Source of the DNA: MFD04580-c1 sp963702995
GTDB lineage: Bacteria; Planctomycetota; Phycisphaerae; Tepidisphaerales; Tepidisphaeraceae
Direction: 5' to 3'
NCBI GenBank assembly: GCA_963702995.1
Contig: OY969783.1
Span: 3,348,001 to 3,412,000, forward strand
Length of the DNA: 64,000 nucleotides
In this document: positions 53,901 to 60,949 of the stretch, piece by piece
Layout of the letters: every line of letters begins with the position of its first letter
Numbering within the stretch: position 1 is the first letter of the stretch
Notes under the pieces: model-generated
Seen by the model: the letters and a program-made list of their open reading frames with translations, nothing else
What the model was told of the DNA's origin: nothing
Databases searched by the model: none
Translations under genes and position numbers: made by a program

Positions 53901-53956
53901 TCGACGCCAAGTTCTTTGGCCAACGCGTTGACCCGAATGCCTTTTTTCTCAGCCAA
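50921..53956 (-). CDS. infB: Translation initiation factor IF-2
   Basis: GTPase that places initiator tRNA on the ribosome. Homology starts at a TTG (53956) with GGAG upstream, giving AEKKGIRVNALAKELGVES (the IF-2 N-domain). An Ala/Pro/Gly-rich linker of about 350 residues and a second helical region precede the core: G1 GHVDHGKTSLL, G3 DTPGHQAF, G4 NKID. The C-terminal domains include GDVQGSVETLAK, and the end reads GDILEAYIRETFQRTL. The TTG start is unusual. It lies between nusA and rbfA. Confidence 0.95.
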   Translation of the reverse strand: MAEKKGIRVNALAKELGVESKAILAKLRDEGLGDAAPNHMSVISVGLAESVREWFSGGGVATAVETAPPVKVAKKKATVTPSKRTDDDDADASSNGASNADAGAPAPSAAAAPPSATAPAAREPAAGPTTEAPASPATFVTPPAVTHATATPTDAAPTAGDPMSSTAMGAGAMGAGDLALTAPGAPEAHAGPGGGAATGAPAMTGGAGNAAAHHGTQAHVLPHRAAGGGPQAGGPRGGPHPAQPAVSRPTISIGPSRVNSAANVERKPVSVAPQLNRAMLQPAQIQGPRVIRVEKPDVVATPRGPRRPGDGPSTSSGPAYTTARPTTGRGVKVTEEDEEAKKKAAAKGKGGSLSGRRRGVDGRRGLAEEKLKDFSEADLAERRIRLANSGTHRAAFDRHLDKSQARGTHMLAKTGVERGEPIEIEEPISVKSLSAVLGIKATDIVRKLFMQGVRDITINSGLDRDSAETIALEYGVELQIAQETTLEEMLVSEFDNREQVEANMAPRPAVVTILGHVDHGKTSLLDKIRKANVAAGEAGGITQHTAAWMVELEIGGSKKRVTFIDTPGHQAFTSMRARGANMTDVVVLVVAAVEGVMPQTVESINHAKAAGVPIVVALNKIDRPDANPDMVLGQLAAQGLNPVEWGGDTEVIRTSAVTGQGIPELIEILDLQSQIMDLKADPTAPARGAVIEARVDAGLGPVATVLVQDGTLRVGDVILSGPGYGRIRSLLNDLGQNIEEAGPSTPVIVSGLAVIPGAGDNFYVVDDFDRARSIAEERALLSRHKQLAGKTQVSLNNLMATIKEGEIKTINLIIKGDVQGSVETLAKTVTDQNTDEVRVRVIHSAVGGITESDVELADASGAVIIGFHVVPDESARAMAEQRKVELRLYSVIYEIFDDLKKALSGMLTPEVREKLHGHAEVRQVFKVSKLGNIGGCMVTDGHIQRGSKIRLSRGGIVVVEDLSIETLRRLKDDVKEVKSGLECGIKLSGYDDVKVGDILEAYIRETFQRTL

Positions 53957-54240
53957 AACGGTCTCCAATTGCTCGATCGGTCTTGCCCCGGCCCCGCCTC
54001 GTGCCCGAAGCCCCCTGCTCACTGCAGGTCGCTCGTCACGAAAGCAGGCACCGGCGGTGCGCCACGCCCCTCTACGGCTCGCAGCCCCGCTTGCGCGGCG
54101 GCCGCCCCCGCACCTACAAACCCCTGGCGGCGCACCGGTCGTCGGCTTTAGGCCCACGACCTACACATATACGTTCAGACACTATCAACGGCTCATCGCT
54201 TGCCGGACGAAAAACGAAACTCACATCCACTCACCCGACA

Positions 54241-55857
54241 TCACTCCATGCCCGCGGGCTCCGACTGCTCCGGGCGGCCGTCGGCGAGGGCGGCCGCCTC
54301 GCGATCGTCCGACGCTTCGGCCGCGCGATCGTTCCCGCCGAGCCCGTGGATCGCCTGTTCTTCCGGCGACATATCCCGGGCGGACATCCCGGCCATCTCA
54401 CGATGGACGGTCACTTCCGGCGAGCCACCGTCCGACGCCTCCAGGGCACCGGGCATGCGTTCGGAGGCGTCCTCGCCCGACGAGTCTTCGGCGGGGGGCT
54501 CTTCGGCGGCGGCCGCGTCCTGAGCGGCCTGCGATGGCACGCCCGGTTGCGGGAGGAGCGGGTTGGCGAACGCCTCGGCCCCAAGGCCGCGGCCGGCGCC
54601 TTCGCCCTGCACCGCGCCGTCGGTCGCCTTGGCCCCCGCGCCGATGAGGGCGGCGCGGCCGGCGGCCTTCGCCTTGGCGTCGGCGGCCTTCTTGGCTTCC
54701 TGCTCCACGGCGACGATCTTCGCTTCATCGCCGCAGCGGTCCACGATCTTCTGCGCGACCGGCTCTTCCAGGCTCAGCTCTTCCATCAGAGGGCCGGTGC
54801 CGACCTCTTCGATGTCGCGGACGTCGATCAACCCGAGGGCGACGACCTTGTCCACCATCTCCTGGGTGATCCCCTCGATCGACTTGAGCGTCTGATCGAG
54901 GCGCTGCACGCCGGCCTGGAACTCTGGCGGCGTCAGGATGTCGATGTCCCAGCCGGTCAGGCGGGCCGCGAGCCGCACGTTCTGGCCCCGCTTGCCAATC
55001 GCCAGCGAGAGCTGGTCGTCATTCACGACCACCGTCGCCCGGCCCAGCTCGAAGCAGAGCGCCACTTCCGTCACTTCCGCCGGCTTCAGCGCGTTGCCGA
55101 TCAGGATCTGGCTCGACTCGTTCCAGCGGACGATATCGATCTTCTCGCCGCCAAGCTCGTCCACGATGTTCTTAATGCGGCTGCCACGAACGCCGACGCA
55201 CGCGCCGACCGCGTCCACCTTGGTGTCGATCGAGCTGACGGCGATCTTCGTCCGGTGCCCGGGCTCGCGGGCCAGCGCCTTGATTTCGATCGTCCGCTCG
55301 CCCACTTCCGGCACTTCCCGCTCGAACAGCCGCCGGATGAGCTCCGGGTGGCTGCGCGACAGGATGATCTTGACGGCGCTGGGCGTGTCACGCACTTCCA
55401 TGATCAGCGCCTGGATGCGCTCGCCGGGGTTGTGATTCTCACCAGGGATCTGCTCGCTGCGCGGCATGATCCCTTCCACGCGCCCGAGGCTGACGATCAT
55501 CGTCCCGCCTTCAAACCGGGCGATCGTCCCCGTCACAATCGTGCCGACGCGATCCTTGTACTCTTCGTAAATGCTCCCGCGCTCGTCCGCGCGGATGAGC
55601 TGGATCATGACCTGCTTGACCGTCTGCGCCCCGATGCGGCCGACGGTCTTAATGTCCAGGGCGACACCGCTGCGCGCCGCCGTGATAATCCCGCTCGCCC
55701 GGTCGAGCTTCACTTCGAACTCGGTCGTGTCTTCGGTGTTGAAGTGCTTGCGGAGGCCCGAGGCCACCGCCTGCTCGATGTCGGCGTAGATCTGTTCGCG
55801 CTCAATGCTCTTGTCGCGTGCGATCCCGTCAACGATCCGGATCAGTTCCTGACTCAT
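54241..55857 (-). CDS. nusA: Transcription termination/antitermination factor NusA
   Basis: The N-terminal polymerase-binding domain (ELIRIVDGIARDKSIEREQI), S1 domain (GTIVTGTIARFEGGTMIVSLG), KH1 (KIAVSSIDTKVDAVGACVG, GSRIKNIVDELGGEKIDIVR) and KH2 (VVVNDDQLSLAIGKRGQNVR) are complete. A helix-hairpin-helix region (LDQTLKSIEGITQEMVDKVV) is followed by an acidic low-complexity tail of about 140 residues not seen in E. coli. It is first in the nusA-infB-rbfA group and separated from infB by 284 bases. No RimP gene is directly upstream. Confidence 0.95.
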   Translation of the reverse strand: MSQELIRIVDGIARDKSIEREQIYADIEQAVASGLRKHFNTEDTTEFEVKLDRASGIITAARSGVALDIKTVGRIGAQTVKQVMIQLIRADERGSIYEEYKDRVGTIVTGTIARFEGGTMIVSLGRVEGIMPRSEQIPGENHNPGERIQALIMEVRDTPSAVKIILSRSHPELIRRLFEREVPEVGERTIEIKALAREPGHRTKIAVSSIDTKVDAVGACVGVRGSRIKNIVDELGGEKIDIVRWNESSQILIGNALKPAEVTEVALCFELGRATVVVNDDQLSLAIGKRGQNVRLAARLTGWDIDILTPPEFQAGVQRLDQTLKSIEGITQEMVDKVVALGLIDVRDIEEVGTGPLMEELSLEEPVAQKIVDRCGDEAKIVAVEQEAKKAADAKAKAAGRAALIGAGAKATDGAVQGEGAGRGLGAEAFANPLLPQPGVPSQAAQDAAAAEEPPAEDSSGEDASERMPGALEASDGGSPEVTVHREMAGMSARDMSPEEQAIHGLGGNDRAAEASDDREAAALADGRPEQSEPAGME

Positions 55858-55937
55858 GTTCCCTCGCTCTGCTCGCTATTCAATTATGGCCGCTATTCAA
55901 TTTTGACTGCGGCGGCCGGTCAAAAGGCCGCCCAAAC

Positions 55938-55962
55938 AAAAAGGCCACCCAGACGGGCGGCC
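55938..55962 (-). terminator. Intrinsic terminator of the ABC ATPase gene
   Basis: On the minus strand: GGCCGCCC, loop GTCT, GGGTGGCC, then TTTTT. It lies downstream of the ATPase stop (56057) and upstream of nusA. An 11-base direct repeat ATTGAATAGCG occurs twice between it and the nusA start. Confidence 0.8.
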
Positions 55963-56056
55963 CACAGTTTCGAAAAAACCTGTAGTGGAACACTCACGCC
56001 CTCATCCGAAATTCCTCCGGAAGAGGGTGGCCGATCCGAGAACCTGTCCATGCTTC

Positions 56057-57352
56057 TTAAGCGAGTGCATGGGTAGGGTCTTGAGCGGTCATGGGCGTTT
56101 CCACCAGACTCAGGTTCGTCCCGGGCTCTCCGGGCTCGAAAAAGTGGGACTTTGCCAGGTCGACGTAGAGTGTTAACTCATCGCCGGCCGCAATGCCCGG
56201 ACGGGCTTCCACCCGAGCGACCACGTTGTCCCTCAGGCGGCTCTTCATATAGACGTCCATGTCGTTCCCCAGGGGCTCGACCACGGTCGCCTGCAATCTC
56301 ACCGGCACCGACAAACCCGGGTCACCCCGGCCCGTCGGCTCCAGACGGAGGTGCTCGGGCCGGACGCCCAGAACCACCTCCCTGCCCGACGCCCGCGTCT
56401 TAACCCATCGGCCCAGCCGTCCACCGGCCGACGCATCAAGTCGCGACAAATCAAGCGTAAACCCCTCGCTCGGCAAGGTCAACTGACCCTGCCGTGCGAC
56501 GGGTTCTTCCACTTCGGCCTTCTGGCGGTCCTTCGATGCCGGCCGCCCTTCAACGGGCGGAGGCCCGGAGGTCAGGCCTTCACGAAACACCAGTGCCCCG
56601 CCAGATATCTCCACCAGTCCGTCAAAGAAGTTCATGGGCGGCATGCCGATGAACCCCGCGACGAACCGATTCGCGGGCCAATTATAGGTGTCCAACGGCG
56701 TCGCCGCCTGCTGAATCCTGCCATCTTTCATGACGACGATTCGATCGCCGAGGGTCATCGCCTCTTCCTGATCGTGCGTCACGTAGATTGTCGTCGTCTT
56801 CAGCCGCTGGTGCAGCCGCTTTAACTCGGCGCGGGTTGTCACCCGCAATTTTGCATCCAGGTTCGACAGCGGCTCGTCGAACAAAAAGGCCGCCGGCTCG
56901 CGAACAATCGCCCTTCCCAGCGCCACCCGCTGCCGCTGCCCGCCGGACAACATCCGGGGCTTGCGATCCAGGAGATGATCGATCTCCAGGGCCCGGGCGA
57001 CTTCCGTCACCTTCTCCAGACGCCGCGCCTTAGGGACACCCCGCAGCTTCAGGCCGAATTCCATGTTCCTGAACACCGTCATGTGCGGGTACAGGGCGTA
57101 ACTCTGAAAGACCATTGCCACGTCCCGGTCTTTCGGCGGGACGTGATTGACGATCCGACCACCGATCCGAATCAGGCCGCCGGAGATCTCCTCCAGCCCG
57201 GCGACCATTCGGAGCGTCGTCGTCTTTCCGCACCCGGACGGGCCGACCAGGACGACGAATTCCTGATCGCGAATCGATAGATCAACCCCATCCACCGCCA
57301 GATGACCCCCCGGATAGAGCTTGCGGACCTTTTCAAGCTCGACACCGGCCAT
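56057..57352 (-). CDS. MalK/UgpC-type ABC transporter ATP-binding protein
   Basis: Carbohydrate-type importer ATPase of 431 residues. Walker A GPSGCGKTTTLRM, Q-loop VFQSYALYPHM, signature MLSGGQRQRVALGRAI, Walker B AFLFDEP, D-loop LSNLDAKLR and H-loop YVTHDQEEA are canonical. The C-terminal TOBE-type regulatory domain (PANRFVAGFIGMPPMNFF, VVLGVRPEHLRL) carries an insertion of about 50 residues rich in Lys/Glu/Pro. Start ATG 57352. A good promoter (57457-57484) and an intrinsic terminator enclose it, so it is a single-gene unit; no permease or binding protein is adjacent. It may serve several importers. Confidence 0.9.
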   Translation of the reverse strand: MAGVELEKVRKLYPGGHLAVDGVDLSIRDQEFVVLVGPSGCGKTTTLRMVAGLEEISGGLIRIGGRIVNHVPPKDRDVAMVFQSYALYPHMTVFRNMEFGLKLRGVPKARRLEKVTEVARALEIDHLLDRKPRMLSGGQRQRVALGRAIVREPAAFLFDEPLSNLDAKLRVTTRAELKRLHQRLKTTTIYVTHDQEEAMTLGDRIVVMKDGRIQQAATPLDTYNWPANRFVAGFIGMPPMNFFDGLVEISGGALVFREGLTSGPPPVEGRPASKDRQKAEVEEPVARQGQLTLPSEGFTLDLSRLDASAGGRLGRWVKTRASGREVVLGVRPEHLRLEPTGRGDPGLSVPVRLQATVVEPLGNDMDVYMKSRLRDNVVARVEARPGIAAGDELTLYVDLAKSHFFEPGEPGTNLSLVETPMTAQDPTHALA

Positions 57353-57456
57353 AAGCTCAACTGACCGCAGGATCAACCGACCGCCCGGCAACGACTTATG
57401 CCGACTTCGATCCGCCTTCGACCGTCAAGGCGCAGGGACGCAGAATAGGGGGGCGG

Positions 57457-57484
57457 AGTATACCGAACGGGGGTCAGGAGTCAA
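57457..57484 (-). promoter_or_regulatory. Promoter TTGACT-N16-TATACT for the MalK-type ATPase
   Basis: On the minus strand -35 TTGACT (57484-57479), 16-base spacer, -10 TATACT (57462-57457), then CCGCC. The expected start site lies about 100 bases before the ATG. Confidence 0.7.
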
Positions 57485-57527
57485 ACAATATTCGGCTCTC
57501 GCATGCGACAAGTTCGGGACCGGCGTC

Positions 57528-58176
57528 TCAAGGAAGGATCTGGGCGAGGCCGAGTGTGAAGAATTCGTCGCCAACGTGCAGGCTCAGCTCATCGGCCGCT
57601 TTGAGAACCGTTCCAACGCGATAGCGGCCTTCAAGTCGATCCGGCTCGGTGAACACCTCCGCTGTCCGGTTGCGGAGGTTCACGATCACATACTGCGGGA
57701 CGCCCGCGCGCATATCCAGTGAGCTTTTCGCCGGCGTCGCGCTCGTAGCTGCTATCGGCGACCTCAACAACGCACAACGCGTCGGCGGCCGCGGGATGGT
57801 CGGCGTAGTCCTCCAGCCGCCCGCGAATGACCGCAAAGTCGGGTTCCGGAACGTGGTAATCGCTACAAACAACTGGCTGTTGGGAACGGACGTGCCGGCG
57901 GCCGTCATTGATCGTCGTTCGCAGGTCGCTGAGGCGCTCGACGCAGAGGACGTGCCCCTTCCCGATCATTCCCGGTGCCTCCCCTACCGCCGCCCGATCC
58001 TTCAGCACGATGACACCGCTCAGCAATTCGGTCGTTCCATCCTCCGGGATGATCCCCTGGCGCACCATGGCCTCGGCATCCGCCCGGGTGAACTGCACCA
58101 CGCGCCACCGGCCATCGACCATCGGCTGAGGCGGCGGAACGAAACGAGGCGAGGCGATCGCAACGATCGACACCAT
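57528..58176 (-). CDS. Uma2 family (DUF820) putative endonuclease, divergent copy (one frameshift)
   Basis: Same fold group as the 12.5-13.7 kb pair but clearly divergent: it has the extra N-terminal region MVDGRWRVVQFTRADAEAMVRQG, then the core VPEPDFAVIRG, CVVEVADSSYERDAGEKLTGYA, and in another frame AGVPQYVIVNLRNRTAEVF. The shift is near 57708 in a GC-dinucleotide run (GCGCGCG). With it repaired the catalytic Asp/Glu/Lys set is present. ATG 58176 is used. It stands alone and does not look like a duplicate of the other pair. Confidence 0.75.
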
Positions 58177-58516
58177 GCCGCCATCGTAACCATGCGGGCG
58201 CTCAGCGTACACATCTGACTTATCGCGCCGCGACAAAGGATTCGCACGGGCAGGCGGGCCGGGCGGAAACGCTCCGCGCACTATTAAGGCCTGCAAATAA
58301 AACTTGTCTGGAATAATGGACGTACCCGCGCGGTTGTCTGCCCGTGATGATTATCAGAGTCGTCCTCGCCTGGGGCAGGGACGACCGCCCGGTTTGATTC
58401 TCAAATCGGGCCCTGTCTTGTCTCCTGTTGCGCACCAACGGCCGCCGCTTGAATTGTGTCGGCGACGGTGCGCGACCGGGACGATCCGTTTTCGGCCCGA
58501 GGGCCAAGGAGTTCGT
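58177..58516. other. Intergenic region, upstream of the Met-rich protein
   Basis: Divergent interval between Uma2 (minus) and the Met-rich gene (plus). It contains no reading that looks coding and no strong hairpin. Around 58300-58330 it is AT-richer (AATAAAACTTGTCTGGAATAA) and may hold the promoter of the Met-rich gene, leaving a leader of about 190 bases. Confidence 0.4.
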
Positions 58517-59017
58517 ATGCGTCTGTGGAACACTTCCGTGATCTGTGCCTCGTGTTTGATTGTCTCCGGTATCGCCGGGACCTTCGCCTACAACGCTTCG
58601 GCCGCCGATGAGCCGGCCATGAGCAAAGAGGGGATGATGGCCCACGAGCACATGATGAAGATGAAGGAGATGATGAAGGACGAGAAGGCGATGGCCGGCA
58701 TGCACGAGCAGATGCTCCGCATGATGGTCATGCAGAAGATGGCTCATGAAATGGCGGCGGACCCGGCGTTCCAGAAGGAGCACGAGGAGATGATGAAGGA
58801 CCCGGCCGTCATGAAGATGATGTCCGATCAGAAGATGATGATGAACGACAAGGAAGCCATGATGAAGGAAAAGGAAAAGCTCATGGCCGACCCGAAGGCG
58901 ATGGAGCACGTGACCCACATGGCGCTGATGATGGACATGATGCGCCGCGACCCTGAAATGAACCGCATGATGATGATGGACCACAAGATGGATCACAAGA
59001 TGGAAGAGAAGAAGTAA
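58517..59017 (+). CDS. Exported methionine-rich helical protein, unknown function
   Basis: A 166-residue protein with a signal peptide (CLIVSGIAGTFAYNASA, cleavage about residue 29). By my count 41 residues are Met, with many Lys, Glu, Asp and His, no Cys after the signal, and almost no aromatic residues, so the mature part should be one or more amphipathic helices. Short repeats centred on DP recur: DPAFQKE, DPAVMKMM, DPKAMEHV, DPEMNRMM. Possible roles are copper or silver binding (Met/His), scavenging of oxidants by Met, or hydrophobic-segment binding as in Met-rich STI1/SRP54-M helices. None is shown. AAGGAG precedes the ATG; an intrinsic terminator follows the stop. Confidence 0.85.
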   Translation: MRLWNTSVICASCLIVSGIAGTFAYNASAADEPAMSKEGMMAHEHMMKMKEMMKDEKAMAGMHEQMLRMMVMQKMAHEMAADPAFQKEHEEMMKDPAVMKMMSDQKMMMNDKEAMMKEKEKLMADPKAMEHVTHMALMMDMMRRDPEMNRMMMMDHKMDHKMEEKK

Positions 59018-59339
59018 GCGCCGCCGCGAGGCGGCGTTTTGCGTTGGGCTGTTGACGCGCGAACGCCGCGACGCCTTCTTCCTTCGCTCGCCTGTCCTTC
59101 CGCTTTCGCCTCTCGCCGTGGGGCACAACAGGCCCCCGGCGAGGGCGAAAGCCCTCGGCATCCACCAAGCCGCCGCAGTTGACCTGACCCATGCGGCGCA
59201 CATTACGGTTTGGCACACCGCTCCCGCCTTCTCGCAGCCCTTGGCGCTTTCTCTTGGCGTCTTGGCGTTCAATGCTCTTTGGTTAAAGATGAAGTGAACG
59301 CCGAGGTAAAAGGGCCAAGGGATACGCGAAGATTTGGCA
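59018..59339. other. Intergenic region after the Met-rich gene
   Basis: Contains the terminator at 59019-59040. The remainder up to the MATE gene end shows no family-like reading. CTTGGCGCTTTCTCTTGGCGTC TTGGCGTTCA near 59240 is a short degenerate direct repeat. Confidence 0.4.
59019..59040 (+). terminator. Intrinsic terminator of the Met-rich gene
   Basis: Seven-base stem CGCCGCC/GGCGGCG with a GCGA tetraloop and TTTT, beginning one base after the stop codon. Confidence 0.85.
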
Positions 59340-60770
59340 TCAGACGCGAATGTGCTTCCATCCGCCTTGCATAAAGCGGAGGTACATCATCGCGCCGCGG
59401 AAGGTCAGCTCTGAAGCGAGGACGATCCAGATCGCCTGGAGCCCCAGGTGCAGGTAAAGCGTCACGAACAGAACCGCCGACAGGCGCAGGCCAACCGTAC
59501 TGGCCATGTTGACCGCCATTACAACCAGCGTATCCCCCGCCCCGCGCAGCGCGCCGCCGAAGACAATCGCCGACGCGAACGCGATCTGGGCGAACGACGT
59601 GATGAAAAGGCATTTGCCGCTCATCGCGGCGGCCGCCGGGTCCGCCGTCAGCACCGACGCAAGCTGGCGGCCGAACAGGGCAAACACGACCCCCCACGAC
59701 GCCATCATCGCCACCGCCAGCCCGAAGCTCAGGTAAGCCGATCGCGTCGCGCGAGCGGGGCTCTTCATCCCCAGGCTCTGGCCGACCATCGTGGCGGCCG
59801 CCGTGGCGATGGCGAGGCCGCCCATGTAGCTCAGGCTCTCCACCCGGATCGTCACGATGTGCGCCGCCGAAAGGACGTTCGTGGGGTCGATCCCATTGAT
59901 CACTCGCAGGATCTCAAACTGCGGAAGCCAGGTCAGCAGCCCTTCGACACCGCTCGGAACGCCGATTCGAAGCACCCGCCGCAGCGTCGCCCAGTGCGGC
60001 CAGAGGCGATGTAGGTGCAGCCTGATCGACTTGCGGCCGTGAACCAGCACGGCGAACTGGATCAACCCGCCGACGGCGTAGGCGATGACCGTCCCGACGG
60101 CGATGCCGCGGAACCCCATCACCGGCAGGCCGAACCAGCCGCGGGTGAGCGCGAAGCTGGCGACCATGTTGACGACATCGACGAAGATCATCGCGATGGC
60201 CGGTGTGAGCGTGTCGCCTGCCCCGCGGAGGCAGGCGTTCGCCGCGAACATCACCATGCTGAACGGGAGCGACAGGCAGAGCACGCGCAGGTAGTAGAGC
60301 GCGAAGTCGTGGGCGTCGCCGTGGAGATCCGTCAGCCGGGCCATCGGGGCCGCCAGTGCGATCACAAGGCCCGACATCACCATGCCCGACACGGCCGCGA
60401 CGGTGATCGACTGGCCGCAGACGCTGTTGGCCAGCGAGCGATGCCTGGCGCCGATGGCCCGCGCGATGATCGCGGTGCTGCCGGTGCCGATCGCTCCAGC
60501 CAGAAGCCCCATGAGCCATAGCACATAGGTGACCGCGCCGACGGCGGCCGTCGCGTCACTGCGGCCATCGGGCAGGTGGCCGGCCAGGTACGTGTCAGTC
60601 ATGCCGACCAGCATGTGCAGGACATGCTCGGCGAGGATGGGAAGCGCCAGCCAGACAAGCTGCCGCGCCAGCGGAGCGAAAGCGTTGGACGGGGCCACCG
60701 TGGCGCCGGGCTCGGCGACGACGGCGTATGGGAGCGAGACAACGGTCGAGGCAGGTTGAGCGCGCGTCAT
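59340..60770 (-). CDS. MATE family efflux transporter
   Basis: Cation-coupled multidrug-type exporter of 476 residues with twelve predicted helices in two similar halves. First half: LVWLALPILAEHVLHMLVGMTDTYLAGHL, GTGSTAIIARAIGARH, ANACLRGAGDTLTPAIAMI. Second half repeats the pattern: MVGQSLGMKSPARA and FGGALRGAGDTLVVMAVNMAS. The internal Asn/Asp-rich repeats fit the NorM/DinF type; substrate unknown. ATG 60770 is used because the upstream reading is not conserved. It lies near the HEAT gene on the same strand, 179 bases apart. Confidence 0.92.
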   Translation of the reverse strand: MTRAQPASTVVSLPYAVVAEPGATVAPSNAFAPLARQLVWLALPILAEHVLHMLVGMTDTYLAGHLPDGRSDATAAVGAVTYVLWLMGLLAGAIGTGSTAIIARAIGARHRSLANSVCGQSITVAAVSGMVMSGLVIALAAPMARLTDLHGDAHDFALYYLRVLCLSLPFSMVMFAANACLRGAGDTLTPAIAMIFVDVVNMVASFALTRGWFGLPVMGFRGIAVGTVIAYAVGGLIQFAVLVHGRKSIRLHLHRLWPHWATLRRVLRIGVPSGVEGLLTWLPQFEILRVINGIDPTNVLSAAHIVTIRVESLSYMGGLAIATAAATMVGQSLGMKSPARATRSAYLSFGLAVAMMASWGVVFALFGRQLASVLTADPAAAAMSGKCLFITSFAQIAFASAIVFGGALRGAGDTLVVMAVNMASTVGLRLSAVLFVTLYLHLGLQAIWIVLASELTFRGAMMYLRFMQGGWKHIRV

Positions 60771-60949
60771 GGTTGGGACGGGATCGTAGGCGCGGCCCGC
60801 GCCTATATCGCCAGGCCATCGACGTGCTTTGGAGTTGGTCGCTCGCCTGGCGCACCGGCCCAACTGACGGAAGGCGAAAACGGGCCGGTGAAGTGGTTTC
60901 ACCGGCCCGCTTGATTCGACACGCGCGGCATCCGCCGAGCGGTGGCTGC

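Noticed and set aside
53983..56076. 697-residue open frame on the plus strand
   Set aside because: Antisense to nusA; rich in Arg, Asp and Val without motifs.
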